A stretch of 64,000 bases of DNA from Leptodactylus fallax (Eukaryota; Chordata; Amphibia; Anura; Leptodactylidae): positions 1,808,001 through 1,872,000 of the forward strand of contig CAMRHE010000207.1 in the NCBI GenBank assembly GCA_947044405.1, given 5' to 3'. Position 1 is the first letter of the stretch, and each line of letters begins with the position of its first letter. Of this stretch, positions 23,565 to 32,689 are shown in pieces. The position numbers and the translations under genes were made by a program. The notes beneath the pieces are model-generated. The model was not told the DNA's origin and made no database searches. It saw only the letters and a list, made by a program, of their open reading frames with translations.

Positions 23565-24900
23565 TAACAAGTGCACTATAATATCTGCTAAACTTCTATA
23601 AATTTGGCAACATTCACAAGTCATAGAATCCAGCTTCCCATAAACATGGCTACATAGTGAATTTCTTCTGGCAGACAGACTTGCAATGAAATTGTTTATG
23701 ATAATGAGAGTGTTCAGCCTGTAGTCTGGCATCCGCGGCTGGACTAGGCTTTACTTATAACTATGAAAGCGCCAATGTTTATTATCTGTAGGAACAACTT
23801 ACATGTCGATTTCTAAACTTTCCTATTTTGCAGTGGAATACACAGCCAATTTAGTGATGTACATTGTAAGAAAAGCTACTGTTCGGTTTCCACCTTTCCT
23901 GACCTGGGCTGTTATTTCTTTCATCCAGATGTCTTGCAACATATCTAACATGGTCTCCTAATTTTTTTTCTTCAATATTTTGTTAGCTGATTTATGTTTT
24001 TTTCCCATAAAAATATAGATTTTTATTGTCAAATTTACATCATCACTTTTCATCATATTTTGATTTTACTATCTATTTGCTGAATTCCTCTAGAAATGGA
24101 AAGAGAATGTGTTAAAAGGAAGGAAGACCCCATCGATTGTCCAGGATGGTAATAAGTTCCCAATAATACTTGCAGGTTATGCATAAGGCACAAAAAGAAC
24201 TTTGAGTGCTGCATTCCCATATGTGTATAGCTTGCAGTGCAGAGAGGTGTATTGGCATTGTATTCATTTGCGCATGTGCCAGGCGCCTTGTGGATGTGGC
24301 TTGTGTTGATGTACCTTTCACATTCAGTGTGACACTACAGGCATGAAAATACAGCATTTACAGTTATTTTTCTGCATTATGCCAAACCTTCAAGCAAGTA
24401 GAAGAACATAAATGGAAACCCATTGCCATGATGTTCACAGGATCAGGACAACAGGCTCAAAAACTAATCAAATAATGGATTCAGATGGAGCACCCTTCAT
24501 TTAAATCCGTCACCCTTCACTGTAATGTTAAAAACAAGATTTCTAAACATTTGCATGACTTTGAAGTTCTTATTTTAAAGTCTTGAAGGTAAAAAACCTA
24601 CTGGAGAAATCCTCCTCATGTAGTTTTATTACTTTTCTAAACAAGTCATAAAATACCAATGTTGGTTCCCTTTGGTATTGCCCAGTGATGTCCACCACTA
24701 CAGATCTCTGACTCTGTACACTAGCAAGGACGAATACAACCATATAAAATCCAGGTCACAAATTTTGCATCTGACCTTGCCCAAATTAAACAAGCTGAAA
24801 TAGAAAGAATAGCTTGGTTTAAAGCTTGTTTTTTTTGTTTTCTTTTTATCAATTGTCATATTAAATAAATATATTTTTAAAGAATTTTTGGTGAGTTTTT
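23565..24900. other. Intron, nothing recognised
   Basis: No supported gene, repeat or site; AT-rich toward the right. Confidence 0.45.
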
Positions 24901-24925
24901 TTTTTAAATTTTTTAATTTCTATGT

Positions 24926-24931
<6 letters not shown>

Positions 24932-24974
<43 letters not shown>
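24932..24974. repeat. (TA)n microsatellite
   Basis: A pure alternating TA run of 43 bases, likely variable in length. Confidence 0.97.
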
Positions 24975-24976
<2 letters not shown>

Positions 24977-25480
24977 AAAAATAAAAATCCCAAAAATTCA
25001 GCAGTTCTGACTCTGGCCACTAAGCCAAATAATATGTTGAGACTTCCTGTTTTCTGTAGAAAATTTCTCATATCAGTCACCTCATTTATCAGTGCACTCA
25101 TGATCACAGCTATCAAGTACATGTAGAACTAAATTCACCAGTTACAATAGGTGACTTCACAGCTTATCTACTCCCCTTGCTATGCAATGACCATTGCACA
25201 GGTCACAGAGAATGGCTAAAAAACTCCATATAGAAGTCAATAGAATCTGCTGCAGACCATTGTGTCTGGACCATGGTCCATCTCCAGGAGACAGGAAGTC
25301 ACAAACTATTTTAGGTTTTGTGGCAAGAGTTGTAATTGCAAGAATTTTTGTATTTTTTTTAATCTAGATAATAACGTGGAAAATTATAAACCACATCACC
25401 AAAAATTAAAAACAAATATGTTTAGCATAAAAATGTGATTTTAAACAATAGGTCATTTCCTGGCAACTCTCTTGAACATT
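24975..25480. repeat. Dispersed repeat, family E
   Basis: ACTTCCTGTTTTCTGTAG at about 25042 and GGAGACAGGAAGTCACA at about 25285 are inverted copies. Between them are TCAGTCACCTCATTTATCAG and GACTTCACAGCTTATCTACT, shared with 13430-13628. The right end (AACAATAGGTCATTTCC) resembles the right end of 35069-35590. Confidence 0.55.
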
Positions 25481-25569
25481 ATTTTTATATTTCATTATTA
25501 CGGAGATTTTTTTTTTCTGCAGATACAAAACATTTGTCTATTTTCATAAATTAAATGTCCGAAGACACA

Positions 25570-25786
25570 GGTTAGGCTCTATTCAGATCACGTTTTTTTA
25601 GATCCGTTTAACGGATGTAAAAACGGATACAAGCGAACGACTATCCGTTTACATAGACAGCCATGTTAAAAAAAAAAAAAAAAAAATCCGTTGCTGTCCA
25701 TTTGTTTTTGGAAAGACACAAAATTGTGGTATACTACTTTTTTGTGTCCTTCCAAGAAAAAAAAAAAAAAAAAAGCAATGGTCACA
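25570..25786. mobile_element. Fold-back element with oligo-A centre
   Basis: The left end GGCTCTATTCAGATCACGTT is followed by AACGGATGTAAAAACGGAT, an A18 tract, and then GGAAAGACACAAAATTGTG facing CTTTTTTGTGTCCTTCC. The same left end opens the arms of the palindrome just downstream. Confidence 0.55.
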
Positions 25787-25787
25787 T

Positions 25788-26060
25788 GTATCTCTGAAGT
25801 GGATCCTGCTGATCAAGTCATAAATGACAAGTTGGGAATACTCCTTCAAGGCTCTATTCAGATCATGCTTCTTTTTTTTTTTTTTTGCATTGATGTCTAT
25901 GTAAACGGCCATCTGTTTGCATCAGTTTTTTGCCTCTGTTTGCATCTGTTAAATGGATTTAAAAAAAAAAAAAAAAAAAGCGTGATCTGAATAAAGCCTT
26001 GAAGGAGTATTCCCAACTTGTCATTTATGACTTGATCAGCAGGATCCAGTTCAGAGACAC
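25788..26060. repeat. Large near-perfect palindrome around a MITE
   Basis: The left arm (about 25788-25866) and right arm (about 25979-26060) are inverted copies with only about four differences over about 80 bases; both contain GTCATAAATGACAAGTTGGG on one strand or the other. Innermost are AAGGCTCTATTCAGATCATG and CGTGATCTGAATAAAGCCTT, flanking T-rich and A-rich spacer sequence. The outer arm part is not found elsewhere in the window. Confidence 0.85.
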
Positions 26061-26065
26061 AAGTG

Positions 26066-26475
26066 AGCATGTGCAAGCCTTTCCATTCACGTGTACCTGA
26101 GTTTCAGAAATAGCCAAGGCTACCTGCTCGACTATTTTCAGAAATCCCATATAAGTAATTGGAGAAACTCATGCCTGCGGCCCTCGCTCATTCACTTGCA
26201 GCCGCAAACAGCTTGTTTTTCCTCCGCTGTCTATTGTGGAGAGCACATAAGAATGAATTAAGGCTGATCAATAGAGAAATCTTTGAAAGGAATTCTGAGA
26301 GATTATAGCTTTGCAACTTGCAGAAGTCTGAATACAGTAAAAGCAAAGAAATTCAGGTTCCCAGGTTCTATTCTACTACTGAGCAATGGATTCTGGTACA
26401 GGTCTACGCTGTTATCTTGTTATAATTTGCTTATGTTTTATACTGTAACTCTTACTATACTAGTAATAAATGGTG
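26066..26475 (+). other. End of SH3KBP1 intron 1
   Basis: Repeat-free sequence leading to the acceptor. The stretch 26140-26270 is CpG-containing (GCCTGCGGCCCTCGCTCATT, then GCAGCCGCAAACAGC) and might be constrained. No exon is seen here. Confidence 0.4.
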
Positions 26476-26494
26476 ATCATTTCTATCTTTGCAG
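26476..26494 (+). other. Splice acceptor of the SH3KBP1 exon
   Basis: A short pyrimidine-rich run (ATTTCTATCTTTGCAG) ends at AG in 26493-26494, directly before the SH3 reading frame. No in-frame stop separates it from the conserved residues. It sets the exon start at 26495. Confidence 0.85.
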
Positions 26495-26652
26495 TGGATG
26501 CCATTGTGGAGTTTGACTACAAGGCTCAGCATGACGACGAGCTGACTATAGTGGCAGGTGAAATCATCACCAAAATTAAAAAAGAAGATGGCGGTTGGTG
26601 GGAAGGAGAGTTGAAAGGAAGGCGAGGACTTTTCCCTGACAACTTTGTAAGA
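26495..26652 (+). CDS. SH3KBP1: SH3KBP1 (CIN85) coding exon 2, first SH3 domain
   Basis: This internal exon is 158 bp: two bases finishing a split Val codon, then 52 whole codons. It encodes a nearly complete SH3 domain. Visible are the ALYDY-like strand (IVEFDY), an acidic RT loop (QHDDELT), the paired Trp of the ligand groove (GGWWEG) and the closing PDNFV motif. The run HDDELTI, then EIIT, GGWWEG and [11 protein letters not shown] fits SH3A of SH3KBP1 better than its paralogue CD2AP, which has a GW-L-EG core and FVK at the end. The family protein is a scaffold with three SH3 domains, a Pro-rich region and a coiled coil; SH3A binds PxxxPR motifs in CBL and helps internalise receptor tyrosine kinases. 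The exon is flanked by AG and GTGAGT. The incoming phase (ATGG|TG) fits a first exon that supplies only Met plus one base, and the exon ends in phase 0 after Arg. I saw neither the first exon nor the next one. The SH3 identity is near certain and the gene assignment is strong. Confidence 0.94.
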
Positions 26653-26658
26653 GTGAGT
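26653..26658 (+). other. Splice donor of the SH3KBP1 exon
   Basis: GTGAGT follows the Arg codon (AGA). Reading on past it would run into intron sequence with no homology to the protein, so the exon is ended at 26652. The site is near consensus and leaves phase 0. Confidence 0.88.
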
Positions 26659-26759
26659 ACTATGTGTTTTTCTATAAACCTAGAAACCTATAAAACTTAA
26701 AGACGCTAAGAGGAAAGTTTAATTGTGTTGCAACAATACAGATGTACGATAGGTATTAA

Positions 26760-27144
26760 AGGGGTTGTCCCATAGCGGACACTCATTCCCTATCTACAGG
26801 ATAGGGATAAGTGTCAGATTGCTGGGGGTCTGACTTCTGGGTTCCCAGCAATAAGGAGAATGGGGGACTGAATGTTTCCTTACATCCTCCCTGTGAATGA
26901 AACACCAGTGCGCTTGCATGGCAGCCGCTCCATTCACTTCTATGGGGCTGCCAAGGCTGCTGAAGATTGCAGATCCAGCATCCCATAGCAGTGAATGGAG
27001 TGCCTGTCTCGCTAGCCCACTGGGGATTCATTCACAGGGAGGAAGCAGGAGGACTTTAGACCCAGCATTCGACCCCTCCAGTGATATGATACTTATTCCC
27101 TATCCTGTGGATAGGAGGTAAGTGTCTGTAATAGGACAACCCAT
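26760..27144. mobile_element. Fold-back element, TTAA-flanked
   Basis: The ends AGGGGTTGTCCCATAG and TAATAGGACAACCCAT are inverted copies, with TTAA at 26756-26759 and 27145-27148. The inner arms match too: CCATTCACTTCTATGGGGCT against AGCAGTGAATGGAGTGCC, and CATCCTCCCTGTGAATGAA against TTCATTCACAGGGAGG. It begins 107 bp after the exon. Confidence 0.8.
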
Positions 27145-27321
27145 TTAATGCACTTAGATCCAATATACTACTTCCCCAATTCACAAGAGATCAGAAAAAA
27201 TGGCAATACAATTGAGCTGACCTGTGTCTGACAGACTGGTGGTCACTGGTAGTCTCCTTCCACAGCAGAAGCCAATGGTAGAGGGATGATCCATCCTAGG
27301 ATACTATTAGGGTGAAAGTGT

Positions 27322-27662
27322 TTTTCCAGGATTTTTTTATGGTCCACCTTTAGGCCCATCAATATCATATATGGGGGTCTCACTCCTGGCCCCTCACCAA
27401 TCAGCTGTTTGAGACTGTCAGGCCCAGTACTATACAGTGTATGGAGTCGAAAACTGAGAGCCCTGTTTTGTAGCGGCTGAGCAGCGCTATTACATTCCCA
27501 TTCATTTCAAGTGTAGCTGAGCTGGGCGCTATACGATGTAACAAGCCCTCTGCTTCCAGCTCTGTACACTGTATAGTTCTGGGCCTGGCAGCAGTCCTAA
27601 ACAGCTGTTTGGTATGATATTGATGGCCTATCCTGAGAATAGATCAGCCCTGAAAACTGCTT
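27322..27662. mobile_element. Fold-back element, family D
   Basis: The left has TTTTTCCAGGATTTTT, CCCATCAATATCATAT, ATCAGCTGTTT and TATACAGTGTATGGAG; the right has TACACTGTATAG, AACAGCTGTTT, TGATATTGATGGCC and CTGAAAACTGCTTAA. The two halves are inverted copies. Related pieces are at 23.4, 29.0, 31.1, 54.3 and 58.2 kb. Confidence 0.75.
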
Positions 27663-27669
27663 AAACCGC

Positions 27670-28330
27670 AGTCACTCCTGATTTCTCTAGTTTCAAGTGG
27701 ATTAGTAGTTTGGATCTGGCTGGTATATGGCGGCATACATTTTATACTTGATTTGGAAAGCATGCTTTACAGTTTAAAGGCAACCTGCAAAATTGGCACA
27801 CAGTTACATATGTCCAGGTCATACACTAGGTGTATTCATGGAAGTCTCCTTGTACTGAACAATATCTTCTTCACGGTCACAGCTATTCGTTGGTTTCATT
27901 ATTCTTAGTGTTCCTTTAACTGCATACAGTGAGATGTGTGCCAGCTTTACTTATCACACTGATCTCAGAGAAGCAAGTCATCTTAGCAAGTTATTAAAAA
28001 TTCACACATCTAATGGCGAAGTGTTATTTTATCAATACTTTTAAGAATGACTGAGCTAAAAAGAATAGACCTGTAATGGGGGTATAGTATTCATTGCAAC
28101 TTTGGGCTGACTTTGAGCCTTTAGAATTATTGAACATGTATGATTTTGCGTATGCGATGGTCACGTCATGATCCATGAGGATAACCCCAGCTCATAGAGG
28201 ATAACTAGTTGCTGTAGATAACCACTAATCCACATGATCTTTAGTCTGCGGGTACGATAACAACACATTTTGTACTATATCTCACATGTCTCCAGTTCTG
28301 AGAAGTTCAAGAAACATTGACACGTTTCTG
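27670..28330. other. Intron, nothing recognised
   Basis: No supported gene. AAAGGCAACCTGCAAAATTG at about 27776 resembles the start of a dispersed repeat, but no partner is visible. Confidence 0.4.
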
Positions 28331-28334
28331 TAAA

Positions 28335-28545
28335 GAAGATCTGTCAGCCTACTGTGCTGCCTTATGCACAGGCTGATAGTTTATTCGTGAGAAGAGCGCC
28401 CCCCACTCTCTGCCCAGGGTGCTGTGAATGCACATATACACAGCAGCCTGTCGCTACAGACAGAGGAGACATTGGTTGCTCTCCTCATGAATACACTGGA
28501 CTCACAACACTAAACTATGAGTCCTGTGGTTTCTTTCATTGATGG
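28335..28545. repeat. Possible old repeat
   Basis: GATCTGTCAGCCTACTGTGC and GCACAGGCTGATAG are inverted copies; the rest resembles frog intergenic repeats (GAATACACTGGACTCACAAC). Single copy in this window. Confidence 0.35.
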
Positions 28546-28689
28546 GTCACATTTTTGTGCCGTTTTGGCTGCTCTTTTAATATATTTCACAGCAACAATA
28601 AATGAAGAAAGAGAAGGAAGACCTGTCAATAAAGAGCGGTGTTCCTCATGACTGTTGAGGAATGTGACAGCTGCTGTGGACTGAGGCCT

Positions 28690-28935
28690 AGGGCAACATC
28701 TCCAAGGAGTATGCATGTTCTCCCCGTGTTTGTGTGAATTTCTTCCTGCTACTTTGGTTTCCTCCAAAACTCCAAAAATATACTGATAGGTAAATTGGCA
28801 ACTTAGGACAGCTGACCCTTGTGGGTGTTGGGGATGAGCGCCTATATGGCAGCCACTGACTCCCCTACTCCACAACGCTCCCTGCGCTTTGAGTCCCTTG
28901 TGTGAGAAAATGGCATTATAAATGTTTGTCATTGT
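28690..28935 (+). mobile_element. tRNA-derived SINE (V-SINE-like), 5' head lost
   Basis: The core reads CAACATCTCCAAGGAGTATG, CATGTTCTCCCCGTGTTTGT, GGTTTCCTCCAAAACTCC, ATACTGATAGGTAAATTGGC and a tail ending CATTATAAATGTTTGTC. The same core in reverse, with its tRNA-like head, is at 55330-55498. The minus-strand open frame over it is a chance frame. Confidence 0.72.
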
Positions 28936-29034
28936 CACTTCTCATGGTCCTAGTTTTTGTTCATCTGCCTCTATTGCTTGGTCACATGCCTTCTAAAAAG
29001 TGAAATGGTAATTGTTTTTCCTTCAGATGGGTAT

Positions 29035-29215
29035 TTTGGGATCTTTATATTGATGAACTATCCTTAGGATAGGTCATGAATATCACATTGATGGGGTCAC
29101 CCTAATGTCATTGCCACGTCGATCAGCTGATCATGGGGTTCTGGACTCCCACTGATCTGATATTGATAATCTATCCTAAGGATAAGTCGTCAATATAAAA
29201 ATCCTACTATACTCC
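29035..29215. mobile_element. Family D fold-back element
   Basis: GATGAACTATCCTTAGGATA, GGTCATGAATATCAC and GATCAGCTGATC are followed by GATCTGATATTGATAATC, TATCCTAAGGATAAG and TCGTCAATAT in inverted order. It closes near CTCCTTTAA. Confidence 0.65.
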
Positions 29216-29224
29216 TTTAAGCAA

Positions 29225-29630
29225 AGGTTTCAGTATTTTCTGGATTTTTACATAAGGCTTATTGAAAAACACAGACGCATCATCTTGAGCTGGGTATACA
29301 CAGGGCATCTTTTTGTAATTTTTTCCCCCCACTCCATTGGCATTTCCTTTTTTTCTGACAGCAAGAATAAATCTGCAGTGCTTTTCTTGTTGTAAAATTG
29401 ACTATTACTGCAGTCATGACAAACCCCATTGTAGTCAGTGGGATCTGCCAGGAATTGTTGGGATCTGTTTAGAAAAGTGTCCATCATTTCTATCATAGTT
29501 CCATTAAGTACGGAATCCATGATGCTATTGTTGTGTGTTAGTACCAATGTGTCTTTACATACACAAAACCTGCCTATTGTTATTGTGAAACTACCTTTAA
29601 ATGGGGAGATTTACACAGACATCTTAATGG
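29225..29630. other. Intron with a MITE C-like fragment
   Basis: CCCCATTGTAGTCAGTGGGA at about 29425 and GATCTGCCAGGAATTG look like a worn family C centre. Nothing else is recognised. Confidence 0.4.
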
Positions 29631-29634
29631 GATT

Positions 29635-29905
29635 CTGTCACCAGGAAACTCAATACCAAACCAGCCACAGTGCATTGTAGGAGATATTACTCTATTAGCA
29701 CCATCATACCTTTATATAGTCCAGGGGATGCACCATTTCCTATTTTTATTAATATGCAAATGAGGCTCAAATGTAATGAATGCACTTTTTTGAAACCTGA
29801 ATACAGAGCCCTCGGAGGCTGTACTACGCCCCATTGTACTCGAGCCTGTACTCGATGTATTTACTGGACTGGACTGTCTACTGTGGCTGGTATAATGTAA
29901 AGGGC
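29635..29905. repeat. Frog-type dispersed repeat, TTAA-linked start
   Basis: It opens TTAATGGGATTCTGTCACCA and carries CCAGCCACAGTGCATTG and TAATATGCAAATGAGGC. A related start (GTCTGTCACCAGAACCCAGC) is at about 63139. Class unknown. Confidence 0.5.
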
Positions 29906-29955
29906 AGAACCTAAGAAATTAAAGGTGGGGCAGATCCCTATGCTTGTAGCCTTAA

Positions 29956-30384
29956 AGAGAACCTTGTACCGCCACTCTTTGCATCATTTAATAGGTGACT
30001 GATTTTGGCACAGTTGGGATTTTTTCTCTAACCCCACTGTCCCCAAACATTAAGTGCTGTTAGTTTTGGTGCCTCACAAACTGTTTAGACTCTGTACTGT
30101 ATGGTGGGCAGGAGCAGGTAAGGGTGTGATTCTGAGCTCTGACACTGTCCTCTTATGATTGGAGATATGAATCACGCCCCCTTGCCTTCTCCTCCCTGAC
30201 ACCGCCCTCCTGACAGTACAGAACCTAACTAGTATATCAGACACCAAAACTAACAACATGGATTGCTCAGGAATGGTGGGGGCTAGAGAAAAAATTCCAA
30301 CTGTGCCAGAATCAGTGGAATAGCAACTATTAGATTATGCAAATAGTTGGTCTTGGGAAAGGGGGGCATGGTGAAAGGTCCTCT
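29956..30384. mobile_element. Fold-back element, family A, complete
   Basis: The termini AGAGAACCTTGTACC and GGTGAAAGGTCCTCT are inverted, with TTAA at 29952-29955 and 30385-30388. The inner arms match: GGGATTTTTTCTCTAACCCC against GGGGCTAGAGAAAAAATTCC, and GTTAGTTTTGGTGCCTCA against CAGACACCAAAACTAAC. This is one of the two most complete copies. The right TTAA is shared with the next element. Confidence 0.82.
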
Positions 30385-30388
30385 TTAA

Positions 30389-30629
30389 AGGAAACCTGTC
30401 AGTAGTTTTACATGGCTTGAACCACAAGTAGCAAAAAGTTTTCTCTTTACAAAAAAAGCCTAGTTTTCTGAAGGCATGGGAAAAAGCCGGAGGGGTTACT
30501 CAGCAGAAACTTCTCTCTGTGTTCAGATGAAAACGTTCAAGTAAAGCATGGCTGTTTGTAATAAGGCAGCCTGTCAGTATTTTATGCTGCCTGCGATTTG
30601 GGCAGCATGAAACTGTTGACAGGTTCTCT
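30389..30629. mobile_element. TTAA-flanked fold-back element, sharing a target with family A
   Basis: The ends AGGAAACCTGTCAGTAG and CTGTTGACAGGTTCTCT are inverted copies, with TTAA at 30385-30388 and 30630-30633. The middle has AAGGCAGCCTGTCAGTATTT. Confidence 0.7.
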
Positions 30630-30689
30630 TTAATACAGTCTTCATTTTCATGATGTCTTCTGGGTGTTCGGCTTTAAGAAGGGTTTTAT

Positions 30690-31040
30690 AGAAGGAATCT
30701 GAACAGCTGCGATCATGTATTAAATGAGATGAAAAAGATACAATCTAAATATTTCTGAAATCAGGAAAGCCGAGCTGCCAAGTTTACAGAGCGCAGGGTA
30801 AACACCTGACCATGTGCTTGGCTCTGCAGAGTAGAGGCGCCTGACCGCTCTTAATTCCTCCGCTCATGGCTCCTGTCACCCATATATAGAATATATTGCA
30901 GTGAAAGCGAGAATGTTCAAAGCCCATTGTAGAATCAATACATCACTGCTTGCAATGCAATGTTTTATTGCTGGAGGAAAGCCAAGCTGCTATAAATTAT
31001 GTGCGGCTCAACACATGGAAATCACAAGTCCTTCTTTAAG
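30690..31040. promoter_or_regulatory. Candidate conserved intronic element 3
   Basis: Repeat-free sequence of balanced composition with GTAAACACCTGACC, CAGAGTAGAGGCGCC, GCAATGCAATGTTTTATTGC and CTATAAATTATG. It is the longest stretch of this kind near the exon (about 4 kb downstream). A visual call only. Confidence 0.28.
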
Positions 31041-31139
31041 AAAACTTTTCATTGCTGTACATTCATAGCCAGGTACAGTAAATAAAAACAACTTTTTGCT
31101 GTGCTGTGAATGGCCATGACACTTTAAAGTAATTACAGT

Positions 31140-31235
31140 ATATGGGATTATCCCTCTTTAGGATAGGCCATTAATGGTAGATTGGTTAGGGTCCAACACC
31201 ATGCACATCCCCATGTTTACCAGACTCAGTTCTGT
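31140..31235. repeat. Family D fragment
   Basis: TTATCCCTCTTTAGGATAGG, CCATTAATGG and GGTTAGGGTCCAACACC match the left half of family D; the right half is missing. Confidence 0.5.
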
Positions 31236-31243
31236 GGTTTTAA

Positions 31244-31647
31244 AGACCCTTCAAATATAGTTCTTAGTATCTGTTATTAGACACTGCTCCACTGAATCTG
31301 GCGCAATTGGAACTTTTTTTCTAGCCCTCACCATTCCTCAGCAATCAGAATCAGTGCTGTTAGTTTTGATGCCTGATATGCTATTTAGACTCTGTACTGT
31401 AAGGTGGGTGGTGTCAGGCAAGAGCAGGCAGGGGGTGTGATTCAGAGCTCCAATCAGAGGCAGCCAGTGTCAGAGATCAGAATCACACCCCTTGTCTGCT
31501 CCTGCCTGACACCGCCCTCCTGACAGTACAGAGCATAAATAGCCCATGGGGGCTAGAGAAAAAATTCCAATGTGGCAGAATCAGTGGTGCAGTGTCTATT
31601 ATATGATGCAGGGAACTGAACTTGGTGGAGATGGTGAAAGGGTCTCT
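31244..31647. mobile_element. Fold-back element, family A, complete
   Basis: TTAA flanks it at 31240-31243 and 31648-31651. Left: GAACTTTTTTTCTAGCCCTC and GTTAGTTTTGATGCCTGATA. Right: GGGGCTAGAGAAAAAATTCC and TGGTGAAAGGGTCTC. The centre pairs GGGTGTGATTCAGAGCTCC with AGATCAGAATCACACCCC. Confidence 0.82.
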
Positions 31648-31654
31648 TTAATTT

Positions 31655-32270
31655 CCTGGTATTACAGATCACTTCAGCCTTTCAAGTGAATAGCACTGAG
31701 CTGTAATTCCAGTCACAGCCTCTACCACAAGAGCATACTTTCCAACTCTCCCAGAACGTCCAACAGGCTCCCTAAAAAAAAAAGGGGGAGACCTTCCGCA
31801 TTCCCCGAAGAACAGGCTGACCTCTCAGACTTGGTGGAAAGATCCTTCAAGCAATGGGCTAGAGCTGCATGCCTATTGGTTGCCTTGCATTAAAGAGTCA
31901 AGGGTCAAATGCAGATTAGATCCCCTGCGATGAAAATTAGCAAAATGGTTTTAGTCTTTGTATGTACATATGTAATATAAGTCTGTTCTGCACCCAACCA
32001 TTTAGGTATTCATGTTATATTTTTACTGGATGTATAAAGCCACTGTAATCCATAAACTATGTCTGGTATTCAAGTGTACGTGCTGAGCTGCAATACCAGA
32101 TACAATACATGAGTGGCGCTGTTTTTGGGAAAAAGTACATGCTGCTTTCTATCTTTTTACATATATGGTGGAATATGTATTTTAGTATTGCCATGTTATT
32201 GCAGCTGTTTATTTCAGAGTATTACATTGCAATAAGTGAATGGAGGTGAAAGGGTTAACACTGAGACATA
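31655..32270. other. Intron with repeat-like scraps
   Basis: Two short related words (TGAGCTGTAATTCCAG at about 31700 and TGAGCTGCAATACCAG at about 32084) suggest old family D pieces. No gene. Confidence 0.35.
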
Positions 32271-32282
32271 TGAACTACCAGA

Positions 32283-32675
32283 CAGAGCTGTGGAGCTGAC
32301 TCCAGCTCCTCTATTATTCTGACTCTGACTCCAGGTCCTCTATTATTCTGACTCTGACTCCAGGTCCTCTATTATTCTGACTCTGACTCCAGGTCCTCTA
32401 TTATTTTGACTCTGACTCCAGGTCCTCTATTATTCTGACTCCAGCTCCTCTATTATTCTGATTCTGACTCCTGCTCCTATGCAGTAAAGATCCTGAAATT
32501 CTATGAAAGTAAATATGTGACAAACTATATATCTAATTCATTATATGATATTAATCATTATATAATATAATTAAAAATAATTATTTTATTTTGGAGTCGG
32601 AGTCGGTAACTTTTTTCCAACTTCACCCAAAATTGGTCTTGACTCCGATTCCATGACTCTAACCCCATAGCGCTA
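32283..32675 (-). mobile_element. hAT-like element, GGAGTC family, with internal minisatellite
   Basis: It opens CAGAGCTGTGGAGCTGACTC and closes CCCATAGCGCTA. The flanks CTACCAGA (32275-32282) and CTTCCAGA (32676-32683) match at 7 of 8 positions, as expected for the 8-bp duplication of hAT. The GGAGTCGGAGTCGGTAAC and CACCCAAAATTGG blocks place it in reverse relative to the copy at 49156. No transposase frame. Confidence 0.8.
32297..32483. repeat. 29-bp minisatellite inside the hAT copy
   Basis: GACTCTGACTCCAGGTCCTC followed by TATTATTCT is repeated about four times, with two flanking shorter 23-bp variants lacking one GACTCT. It has grown out of the GACTCC-rich end of the element. Confidence 0.9.
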
Positions 32676-32689
32676 CTTCCAGATTCATC

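Noticed and set aside
1..26494. Search for SH3KBP1 exon 1 or a CpG-island promoter
   Set aside because: The first coding exon would add only ATG and one base, too little to identify, and no CpG-rich promoter-like island is visible.
28510..28938. 142-codon open frame on the minus strand
   Set aside because: It lies across a SINE core and an older repeat, has no known domain, and has no splice signals.
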